From: Scytalidium lignicola
Taxonomy: Eukaryota > Ascomycota > Leotiomycetes
Length of the DNA: 64,000 bases
NCBI GenBank assembly: GCA_002812745.2
Contig: NCSJ02000185.1
Coordinates: forward strand, 1-64,000
Direction: 5' to 3'
Both the position numbers and the translations under genes were made by a program. The stretch's first letter is position 1. The number at the start of each line of letters is the position of its first letter. The notes beneath the pieces are model-generated. The model saw only the letters and a program-made list of their open reading frames with translations. It was not told where the DNA came from and ran no database searches. Shown piece after piece: positions 32,980 to 43,616 of this stretch.

Positions 32980-35900
32980 ATGGCTCCCGACGAGCAACTT
33001 AAGAAGCGCATAGCGCGGAAGTTGACGAAACGACGGAAGGAGGGCCACCAGGCAACTATGGAGATTCCTGACCGGTTTCGAGATGGTGATGATGCAGAGG
33101 AGGACTGTGCTGCTGTGTATGGGGGAAATACACTGATGAACCAGTCTGTATTTGGCCTGATTGCTGCTGCCGGTTCCCAGGTCGATTTCAATTCACGGTT
33201 TGATGGACAGTCCACTGACGATGACGATGATGATGATTCGGGCGAGCCTTCCTCGAAGAGCTCGGATTCTCGTCAGACTACACCGCGTTCTGACCGAGCA
33301 CCTACACCCTCCAAACTAGGAAAACATCGAAGAAAGTTCTCAGAGAATAAATTACTGCGGTCATTCTCGCAGTTAAAGTCGAAACAAAAGACGCCACAAG
33401 ATGCTACTAGCACCCGTTCTGCAGACCACCTGCAAGAAGCGGAAGATGCGGAGACCAAATTAGCCAAGGCTGCAAGATCCCCTCCAAGAGATCCTCCTGT
33501 AATGAGTAGGATGTTAGAGGCAAAGGCAGAGGCTCTAATGAGACCCAGCTTTGACCTACGCCGATCCGGAGAAGAGCAGGAGAGACCCGACAATGCCGGC
33601 AAGCGCAAGCCAACTAGTGATTTGGCCCAAAGACTTATGGAAATATTTCGTTTCGATTCTCCAGAGGATGTTATCGAAGGTAATAGAAACAACATTAGGT
33701 ACGAAGTTTATACTAACGTAGAGCAGAATATGCGTGCTGGCTTTTAAAAAGCGTTCTTCTTCAAGGGTATATGTACATAACTACTAAACACATATGTTTC
33801 TATGCTTATCTCCCAAAGAAGACAGTAAGTATGGAACTCGCATGTAGCTTTGCCTTGGCTAACTTTCTATAGAACGAGGTTGTTAAGTCTGGATATCTTT
33901 CGAAATCAGGTCGACGAAATCCCAAATATAACCGATATTGGTTCCGATTAAAGGACGATGTTCTATCTTACTACACGGACCCTTCAGACCTCTACTTCCC
34001 ACAAGGCAATATAGATCTTCGTTACGGTATATCGGCACAGGCCGAGGAAAAGGATAAAGGGAAGGATGTAACTCATTTCACTTTGGTAACACATCAACGA
34101 AAGTATCATTTCAGAGCCGATAGTGCACCAAGTGCGAAGGAATGGGTGAAAGCTCTACAGAAGATTATATTCCGCTCCCACAACGATGGCGACAGCGTTA
34201 AGATATCGCTTCCGATAGAGAATGTTATTGACATTGAAGACAGTCAGATAATCGAATTTGCTGATACTTGCAAGATTAGAGTGATTGACAATGATGAGAC
34301 ATATGCCATTGATGAAGTGAGTAGAGGTGGAAATTAATCTACTATTCCCGGCTAACAATATCCTTTTAGTACTTTTTTCTCCTTTTTCAGCTTCGGTAAA
34401 GAAGCACTCAGTGTTCTTAAAATCATGGTTGAAGACACGGCAGCACAGCAAATCCCCCAGGAACTCTTAACTCCAGTCACTGGGGATGATGGTGGCAAGC
34501 ACAATGGTTCTAAACGATCTTCTATGCAACTCAATAAAGATGGAAAATCGGCCCCTCAACCCCTGCGACTATCAACACCAGCTTTAGAAGAAACAGTTAG
34601 AGCTACTCTATCACCTCTATTATCACCCGGTGCTGGAAGTCCAAGATTAAGTCATGACATGAACAGGTCGAATTCGGAAATGCGGAAGAGTGTTGATCTT
34701 AGCCGCGTGAGTCGTCGAAGTATGGAACTTAGTCGTCTAACAATGGATGGTGGCAGACGCAGTCTTAGTGCTAGCGCACGTAGTATAAGTAGGAACCGTT
34801 TAGGAGATAGACGGGTCTCCGAAAAGCAAGGCTCATCAGACTCCTATGTTCACTCTTTGGAGGAGCCTGAATCATCTGGAGCTCTTCCTTCAGCAAGTGA
34901 TGGAACACAGGCTTCTGCTAGCCAGATACTCAGAGGAAGTGACGTATTCCTATCTCCAACACTGCAACGATCCCCATCTGCTACCCGCCGTAGAGATAAA
35001 GCTTTCTCGGACGAAGATTCAGAAAATCCATCCAAAATAGCAGTCCAAAATGACAATAGGGCACACCTCCCGAAACATGCAGCAACAACTGGTTCAATTG
35101 ATACGTCAAACGCGGCCCAGACAGACGCGACTACAAGTGCACCGACGCTACAAAGCATAGTTAAGGTGGGTGCATATCCATTGCAGAGAGCAGCTGGATT
35201 CGCAGATTACCTGAACAAACATTCAAAGCGTATGAGTACTCTCTTAGCCGCCGAATCAATGGGTTACGTAGAGAAGGTATCGGGTATGTGGAAAGGTGGG
35301 AAGAAACACTATGATGAGCCTCAAGGTCTCATTGTAGGCGACGAGATGTTTGACGATGCGGATGATGAGCAAGCTTCCGGATCAGGCGACCGCTTTCGCG
35401 AATACTTTGCATTGCCTTCCTCAGAGAAGCTTCAAGCTGCATATTTTGGATACCTCCATAGGGTATTGCCGTTATATGGCAAAATATATATTAGTGATCG
35501 GTCATTTTGCTTCCGAAGTTTATTGCCTGGCACCAGGACGAAACTCATCCTCCCATTAAAAGATGTTGAGAATGTCCATAAGGAGAAAGGATTCCGTTTT
35601 GGCTACTCTGGACTAGTGGTTGTTATTAGAGGCCATGAAGAAATTTTCTTTGAGTTTGGCCAGTCAGATATTCGAGATGATTTGGCAGTGACTCTACTCC
35701 AGAATCTAGAGGCAGTCAGATATTTGCAAGAATCAGGATTGTTGACGTTGGAAGAGAGGGAAAATGCGGAAACTGCTAGTGCAGAGCACAAAGCACTTCA
35801 AGATGCACGGCAGCATGGCCACGCAGAACATGATATTAGACTGCCGAGATCAGTAAAGGAAGCCGGAAAGGAAGCACCACCGATTATGTTTGACGATCCC

Positions 35901-37465
35901 AGAGCATCAATATTGAACTTCAAGCCTACTGAATCTTTACGAATTACTTGCTTGACGATTGGTTCGAGAGGTGACGTCCAACCTTACATTGCTCTTTGTA
36001 AGGGTCTTATCGCGGAAGGTCACAAGCCAAAGATAGCAACCCATCTAGAATTCAAAGACTGGGTCGAGAGCCATGGCATTGCTTTTACTCCGGTTGGAGG
36101 TGATCCGGCCGAGCTAATGCGCATATGTGTTGAGAATGGAATGTTTACTTATTCCTTTTTGAAAGAGGCATCATCGAAATTTCGTGGTTGGCTAGACGAA
36201 TTGCTATCTTCAGCTTGGAAGGCTTGTCAAGATTCTGATATTCTGATTGAAAGCCCGAGTGCCATGGGAGGAATCCATATTGCGGAGGCACTAAACATAC
36301 CATATTTCCGAGCATTCTCTATGCCTTGGACGAGAACTCGGGCATACCCGCATGCGTTTGCTGTGCCAGACCATAAGATGGGAGGTGCTTATAATTATAT
36401 TACTTACGTCATGTTTGACAATGTTTTCTGGAAAGCTATTGCTGGTCAGATCAACAGATGGAGAAAAAAGGAGCTTGGTCTACAACCTACGAACCTGGAG
36501 AAGATGCAACCTAACAAAGTTCCGTTCTTGTATAACTTCAGTCCTTCAGTTGTTATTCCGCCACTTGACTTTAGCGATTGGATTCGAGTTACGGGATATT
36601 GGTTCCTAGACGAAGGCAAAGATTGGACACCACCGAAAGAGCTGACGGATTTTATCAAGAAAGCTCGTGATGACGGGAAGAGGCTAGTCTATATTGGATT
36701 CGGATCTATCGTAGTAAATGATTCTGCTGCGTTAACAAATACCATTGTCCAATCCGTCCTGAAAGCCGATGTTAGATGTATATTATCCAAAGGCTGGTCC
36801 GATCGATTAGACAGAAAAGGCGCTAACGAAGTGGAGACGCCACTTCCACCAGGTATTCTACAGATAAAGTCTGCTCCACATGACTGGCTGTTCACCCAAA
36901 TCGATGCCGCCGTTCATCATGGAGGAGCTGGAACGACTGGCGCTAGTCTCAGAGCCGGACTTCCAACTATTATCAAACCATTCTTTGGAGACCAGTACTT
37001 CTTTGGCTCTCGTGTCGAAGATCTAGGAGTCGGAATCTATCTTCGAAAGCTTAACGTTAGTGTTTTTGCAAGAGCGCTGTGGGAGGCTTCTCACAGTGAG
37101 AGGATGATTTTGAAAGCGCGAGTGCTTGGAGAGCAGATCAGAAGTGTAGGTCCTTCACACGTATGCTTTAACTGAAATTGCTAACGAGAGGTTAGGAAAA
37201 TGGTGTAGATACCGCAATTCAATCAATCTATCGAGATCTCGAATATGCCAAGTCTCTCATTAAGGGGCGACGAGGGAAATCGGCTGGTGACGACAGTGTA
37301 GAAGATTCGGAAGAGAGTTGGACATTTATTGGGGATGATAATGACCCAGAATTAATTCGACGCATTCATGATTGGGATATATCGGCGCATACAGGTAATG
37401 GGAGTCCTTCAACGGCGGACTCGATGGCGTTTGGCAAGGGTACTGTTTCTGTGACATCCAGCTAG
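32980..37465 (+). CDS. ATG26: Sterol 3-beta-glucosyltransferase Atg26
   Basis: Exons 32980-33679, 33727-33824, 33873-34316, 34370-37145, 37196-37465; about 1428 aa. Domain order: acidic N-terminus (poly-Asp near 80), GRAM split by introns 1 and 2 ([20 protein letters not shown], ~237-256), PH ([20 protein letters not shown] onward, ~275-375), second GRAM (~756-860), then a GT1 glycosyltransferase from [18 protein letters not shown] (~943). The donor-binding motif [20 protein letters not shown] is at ~1263. It glucosylates ergosterol with UDP-glucose at membranes; GRAM/PH domains bind phosphoinositides, and in some fungi it serves pexophagy. Exon 4 begins TAC followed by six T; the conserved [13 protein letters not shown] needs five, so one base is extra, probably a consensus error. 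An N lies at 37559 past the stop. Confidence 0.95.
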
Positions 37466-38692
37466 AGCGACTGGCTTGAGTTTCCTATATTTTTGCTTTA
37501 GAGTGGAAATGATCTATTTGATACTACTAATCCGGGTTGATATGAAGGGTAATTTTTTNGTTGGCGTGTTTGAAATGAAGAGTTAATACGGTTGTCTACC
37601 TTATAGGGTGAATTATTTGATGAGCTGGCGACTTAGGTGCTGTTGGAAGTTGGTGCTAGGGCTGAAGTAGACTTGCATCATAGACAGATTAACGAGAATC
37701 ATGATAATAATGAATACATATATCTCCTTTAAATACAGCAACCACTTAATATATTTGAAGTAGTAGTTTGAGATGTGAGAAGCATGACCTTGGGCTAGCA
37801 TCATGATCAACGTTTCATGTCGGTAACGTATAAGTAGTTATCTCTGTAAAATGCCGAAGCATATGTTATGAAGAAATTGGTAGCATCTCATGTTTTCTAC
37901 TCTAGTCAGGAACCTCGACAATCTACTTTGCCAATGATGACAACGTGATTGAGCTTCAGACAAGGTGGGCAGGTGGGGTTCTTGGTTGTTGTCCGAGGGT
38001 CTCGCCAGGAATGATGGGGTTCGCTTTTGCAGCCAATCAGTCGCACCTCGTTGATCTGGAGCCTGCAAGAGCTCCCCTCTCATATTTAAAGCCTCGCGTC
38101 TCCCACGAAAGTGTATGGCCTAACAACGGCAAAGCGCGGCGAACAGTTCATCCTTCTGCCTCATAATTCAGGACCCAACTTCCCTCTATCAGCACATCTC
38201 CATCCTTTCTGTCATCGCTATTTACACAGGAACGAAGGAGAAACTTGTGAAACATGAATTTCTTCTTCATGTCTTAAAACTTGGGCATCGTACTCAGCTT
38301 CTAGCGTGCGGTTTTCGACGGACAAAGGCAATTATCGCGCACAAAGACGTGGCTTGACATGCACCAAGTACAACGCTGCTTGCAAACCCTTGCGACAGCT
38401 TTCATGCCGTTCATATTGAGACTGTAGGTCATCCAACAGCCGTAAATATTGATGTATGTGAACTTGAAGCTTGCACAAGCTCTGTCGACTGCCTAAAGCT
38501 ACCCTTTGGCCTTCGTAGACTTTGTTGCTCGCCACCAAGTGGTCAAGTCACATATACGTGCTGTTATTGTTGCCCCAAAGACCAATTGCAGTATTTTCCA
38601 TTTCTGTCACTGACTTTTGGGCTTTCTTTAGAGTCCAACATTCGAGAACTGCATGATCACAAGGAAACGGCCACCGCGAAGGAGGCGTCACA
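37466..38692. other. Intergenic between ATG26 and FCP1
   Basis: About 1.2 kb. The first 350 bp is AT-rich 3' flank. A minus-strand frame at 38332-38538 (68 codons, helical and charged) lacks an ATG and is preceded directly by a stop, so it is not called. FCP1 promoter sequence lies in the last ~300 bp. Confidence 0.45.
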
Positions 38693-41600
38693 ATGGGAAA
38701 GCTACTGAGTTTGGGTCCACACCTTAAGTACCCCATCACCATCAACAAACTGCTAAAGAAGCCGGGAGACGAGATCAAGAAGCAAGAGGCAATCCTTCAA
38801 TTCAAATTCTCATGGACGCAACAAGTTGGTGATCCTTTTGGGGAACAATGGGAGGAAGAGCAAACGACTATTGCCGACTGGGACAGCCCCGCTGATGGGA
38901 CGATCTCAAAATGGAAGATACATGAAGGCATGGTTATCAATAAAGATACTGTATTTGTGGATATAGAGGAGAGCTGTCCGCATTCCATTCAATTTGCCGG
39001 CCTCTGTGGTATGTGTGGGAAGGATATGACCGAGATGTCATGGGCAAGCGCATCAAACGACACGGAACGAGCACAAATAAACATGATACATGATCAAAAC
39101 TTCCTTACGGTTAGCCAGAGTGAGGCGTCACGTGCGGAAGAAGAGCTTCAGCGGAGATTATTGAAGCACCGAAAGCTATCCTTAGTTGTCGATCTGGATC
39201 AGACCATTATCCATGCATGTATCGAGCCAACAGTAGGCGAGTGGCAACGAGATCCTACATCACCAAACTACGAGGCTGTAAAGGATGTTCGATCATTCCA
39301 GCTGAATGACGATGGTCCGAGGGGATTGGCGTTGGGCTGTTGGTATTATATCAAAATGCGACCTCGGTTGAAGGAGTTCTTGTCACGAATATCTGCCTTG
39401 TACGAACTCCATGTGTACACCATGGGAACACGAGCGTACGCGCTCAATATTGCAAAGATTGTTGATCCTGAGAGAAGACTCTTCGGAGATCGTATTATAA
39501 GCCGTGATGAAAATGGCAACGTTACAGCGAAGAGTTTAGCAAGATTGTTCCCCGTTGACACGAAAATGGTTGTTATCATTGATGATCGGGCAGATGTCTG
39601 GCCTAAGAATCGACTTAACCTCATTAAAGTTGTTCCCTATGATTTTTTCCAAGGCGTTGGTGATATCAACTCAAGTTTTCTTCCAAAGGTCGAAGAAATT
39701 CCGAAACCCTTGAAAAAGCATACGACGCCTGAAGTTACGAGTACCGAAGCTCCACAGACAACACCGGAAGACTCTTCAGTACCAGATGAAGCAAAATCTG
39801 GTGAGGAAAGTACAGAAAACATGAATGCAGCAGTGGAGACATCCATTGAAGCTCGAGTCAGTGCATTGGAAGAGCTTGTCAATATGGGGGGTGGTAATGA
39901 TCAACAATTAAGGCTCGAGCAAGCTGCGGAACAAGAGAAGTTCTTGGAGAAACAATTAACGGAGCGACCACTTTTACACATGCAAGAGCAACTAGACAGA
40001 GAAGAGGCAGAAGCTGAGCAGAGTGAAACTTCTCTAGAAGAAGCTAAAAATGGAGAAACTCCAGCAGAACATCCACATCATCGACACAGTCTTCTCAAAG
40101 ATGATGATGTTGAGCTTGTTTACCTTGAACAGCATCTCACACAACTGCACAAAGCATTCTATGACGATTATGACAATGCGTTAAGGAAAGCACAAGGAGG
40201 ACGCATTGCTCAGTTAAAACCTGGACATAACAAGAAGATACTGATAAAAGATGGAGCTGCAGAGCTCAGCATTGTACCCGACATTGGGCTTGTTATGCCA
40301 CGACTGAAGTACGTTTTGCTTTTCTGAACTTCAAACAAACACTAACGGATACGATAGGGAAAAAACATTAGCAGGCACGGTGATTGTAATGTCAGGCCTG
40401 GTCCCACTTGGCGTTGACGTTCTACGATCTGAAATAGCTCTCCAAGCAGCTAGCTTCGGAGCAGAGATACACACGAGGTAAGGCCTCAGTGCATGTTTAT
40501 CAGTGCAAAACTAACTTCAAGTAGAGTGTCAAGGAGACTCACACATCTAGTTGTTTCTTCAGCTAGAACTAGAACCGCAAAGGTTAAACAGGCAATGAGA
40601 TATCCTCACATCAAGATTGTCAACCAGCAATGGTTATTGCACTCCATGAGTAAATGGACAAGAGAGGACGAAGGGCCGTATCTGGTAAGTCTTCACCATC
40701 ATAGAGATTTTGCACACACTCGTAACACATGCCAGCTGGAAACAGGTCATGTAGAGGGAAAGCCTGATGGAGATACGTCAAGTATGCTCTCATCGCTCCC
40801 GGCCACCGACGACAGTGATAATGCTACTGGGACAGACGACGAGGATACATTCACCAACAGCCAAGAAGAGGAACGGGACGAGGAAGGCGTCATTCCTGAC
40901 GATTTAGAAGGCGGCCACTCTCCAATCGATGACTTGAAAACATTTGATTGGGGGGAAGTCGATGAAGAACTTGCGGAATTTATGGGCTCAGACACAGACG
41001 ATGAAAGTGATACCGGCAGTGTAGAGAGTGACTCTAGTCGACGCAGTGCTGCTAGTAGCAGGAGCAATCGAGATCGGAAACGGAAGCATGATGACGCCGA
41101 AGAAGAAGATGAGAGCGATGGCGAGAGTACTCTTGCAAAAAAGCAACGCCTTGCGAATTCGAGAACGACAGGGTTAAAGACTATCAAGACGCCTAATAGT
41201 GCGCATTCAGAGTCTAGTTTACCCACTCCTGGTGTGACGGGTGACGAAACAGATGGGGCTTCGAATGCCGGAAACCAAACTCCTCCTGCTGAAGATGAAG
41301 CTGACTTCGATGAGGATGATCTCGAAGCAGACTTGATGGCAGAATTTGAGCGTGAGGAGAACGGCTTAAGTGCTTCAACTGATGGTCCTGATGGAGGCGA
41401 TGGTTAGCCTCCTTATCTACTGGCCATTTAGAGCCTTTGAGTCCCATCGTGGTTCTTCACGATTTTTTCTCATATTAATACCCTTTCTGTATGATTCTAA
41501 CGCTGGTGCTGGTGCTGGTCTGGTTCGGGTTCGGGTTCGGGTTCTGGTGAGATATGGATGGTTGGATCTGAGATGAAGAGCATACTGGCGTTTTCTGGAC

Positions 41601-41807
41601 TAAGCGGCAGGATACCTTCCTGACTACATAGGACTAAGCATTGCATGGTGGCGTACTACTTCACTCTGGGATTATATTCTAAATAAAAATCTAATAACTC
41701 TTATCTCACCTATTCTACTTTTCCAGGGCGATGGAGTTTCGCTAGCGTTAAATGACAGTGGGCAATCATCTAAAGCAGTGAGCGACTGGGAAGATTTTGA
41801 GATTTGA
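38693..41807 (+). CDS. FCP1: RNA polymerase II CTD phosphatase Fcp1
   Basis: Exons 38693-40308, 40358-40477, 40525-40684, 40736-41403 and probably 41737-41807. The N-terminal domain has IADWDSPADGTISKWKIHEG. The catalytic FCPH domain carries the DxDxT motif in SLVVDLDQTIIHA (~165-177) and later VVIIDDRADVWP. Exons 2-3 encode a BRCT domain (LAGTVIVMSGLVPLG ... IKIVNQQWLLHSM). The acidic C-terminus contains EADFDEDDLEADLMAEFERE. Fcp1 dephosphorylates Ser of the polymerase II CTD to recycle the enzyme. Intron 2 ends AAGTAG, giving two acceptors 3 nt apart. Without the last splice the frame stops at 41407. With a weak GTTAGC donor it continues into VSLALNDSGQ...DWEDFEI; the choice is uncertain. 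Confidence 0.92.
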
Positions 41808-42066
41808 CAGCGACTTAAATTGTTTCACTACAAGTTATAATGCTCCAGCGTGCTCCTCAATGGAAGCTAAAGTTACGGTTCATGCATATCAATTTTGTAA
41901 AACGGTGAGGTGGTGTTTAAGTGTCCAGTCTCAAAAACAGAGGTGGCAGAATCCATCGAGTATTCCTAAAATGGCTTAGCGCAGATCGTTCCGCCCTCAC
42001 CACATCAAGCTTCATTGAGAGCTTCAGAGCTACAGGGTAATCAATTGATCGATCACACGACACACA

Positions 42067-42815
42067 ATGGTTCAAGATTTACCGCCAACCGGCGGGTATG
42101 ATCCCGTCCAATATAAGGTTTGCCACTCTTCTCAATATACCGCTGTATACCTTGGTGAACCGGATATGGGGAGATATCTGTGATGGCTGGTCCCAGGAAA
42201 ATATATTGGGCGGATGACAGAGATACTGACATTGATATTTAACAGAGGAATCTCCCTGCGAGAGGATTCCGTCCTGCGGTTATGTTAGCTGCTATGGCAG
42301 GAATAATGACATACGGATTCTATAAGGTTGGGAAGGGGATTAGGGAACAGAAGTGCGTGAGCCACCTTTGATAATGTCAACACTACATGCAATGCTCGAC
42401 ACATTACACTTTGCATCGGTCGATTTACTTAATGAAGATGGATGGAAAACTGATCAATTTATGTCTGGAATAGTGAGCTTGCTCGCGAGAAAATGTGGTC
42501 ACGAATCTACCTCATCCCGCTTCTTACGGCAGAGGAAGACCGCGACTTAGTGAGACGACATTTCGCGGATCTAGCCCGGGAGAAGGAATTGTTTGGGAGC
42601 AATACTAGCGCTTATAACTCTGATAGGTATGTTATTTCCCGCTGTAATGGTATAGTCCGGGTCGCAGATGTGTTAGATTGGAGTGGCCCGAACAAGGAGT
42701 ATTTATTGGCACAGCACGGGAGCTATATGAGCATATGGATTTGAACTATACTAACTGACTATACAGATACGTCCGTCCAACTTTTGCGGTCACTCCAGCC
42801 GAAAGAACAAAATAA
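42067..42815 (+). CDS. NDUFA13: NADH:ubiquinone oxidoreductase subunit NDUFA13/GRIM-19
   Basis: Four exons: 42067-42117, 42246-42352, 42474-42626, 42767-42815; 119 aa. It starts MVQDLPPTGGYDPVQYKRNL, followed by RGFRPAVMLAAMAGIMTYGFYK, the single membrane helix of this subunit (~24-45). Then come REQNELAREKMWSRIYLIPLL and a charged tail ending VTPAERTK. All splice phases close correctly, and intron 3 has an ACTAACTGACT branch region. It is an accessory subunit of mitochondrial complex I in the inner membrane. Length and residue pattern match fungal homologues. Introns make up half of the locus. Confidence 0.93.
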
Positions 42816-43616
42816 GCCTCTTCTGTGGTTCTAAAGGGTTGTGTAGGAGGGGAGCTGTAGTGGGGAAGATCTTGTATATATGTAAGAAGCATGAGCCAAT
42901 AAAGGGATATTTACAGAATGGCTGGTAAAATTGCCCCTCCGTAATGCAGTTGTCCAATGATCCGGCTCATCCAAATATTTACAATTCCTAGCGATGTTTT
43001 GTCAAAAAAAGGAGTGTAATCTTGACTATATGGTACTATGGGTACACAGCTTTGCTTGCATGTTCATCCATAATAGCCTAACCCTGGAGATATTACTTAC
43101 CTCAGATTTTCTGTCTCATTAACTTGTCACGAATTCAACGGCAAGCACGTGATATCAAACTTTAAATCACCTTTGAGCTTGGACCGTGCATCGGAACCGT
43201 AGGCAACAGCAGTTGTACCCGACACCACCTTCCTGTTTAAGCTTTGGCTCTACCAATGAAATCTCAACTGTCACACATCATGGATTGCGCCTTACTGTAG
43301 CGGGGTAGAGTTACGCAGGCAGTTTAGCGTCAAAACCAACAGAACCACCTTCAGTTATCGGATATGGTCTGTTTGTAGCAAGCGGCGCAGCTGCTGGGGG
43401 ATGGAATTTTTACTTGTTGTGATATCACCTCTCTCAGTTGCATGCTTGGCTTTCCAGTGCTTACGAATCTGGACTGCTTCGGGGCGGATAATCTTCTTGT
43501 CAACATCCTCACCTTCGAATATTAACTCGTAACAAGCTTCCAGGCATCTACATTTCTCTGCATCCTAAGTTTCACAGGATCCACTGCGGCAGGCCGCAGC
43601 CTGTAATACACGCGCA
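42816..43616. other. Intergenic; contains an unexplained minus-strand open frame
   Basis: It holds the NDUFA13 3' flank and the leader of the next gene. On the minus strand, 43564-43355 is open for 69 codons after a TTAG acceptor-like site (CLEACYELIFEGEDVDKK, then IIRPEAVQIRKHWKAKH) with coding-like codon choice, but no ATG. An upstream exon would have to overlap the DUF4097-like gene. It is described in the findings and not called as a gene. Confidence 0.35.

Noticed and set aside
38332..38538. 68-codon charged minus-strand frame upstream of FCP1
   Set aside because: No ATG, and a TGA lies just upstream. No splice partner found.
41214..41576. Frames over the FCP1 C-terminus and the GGTTCG microsatellite
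   Set aside because: Explained by the acidic coding strand and short tandem repeats.
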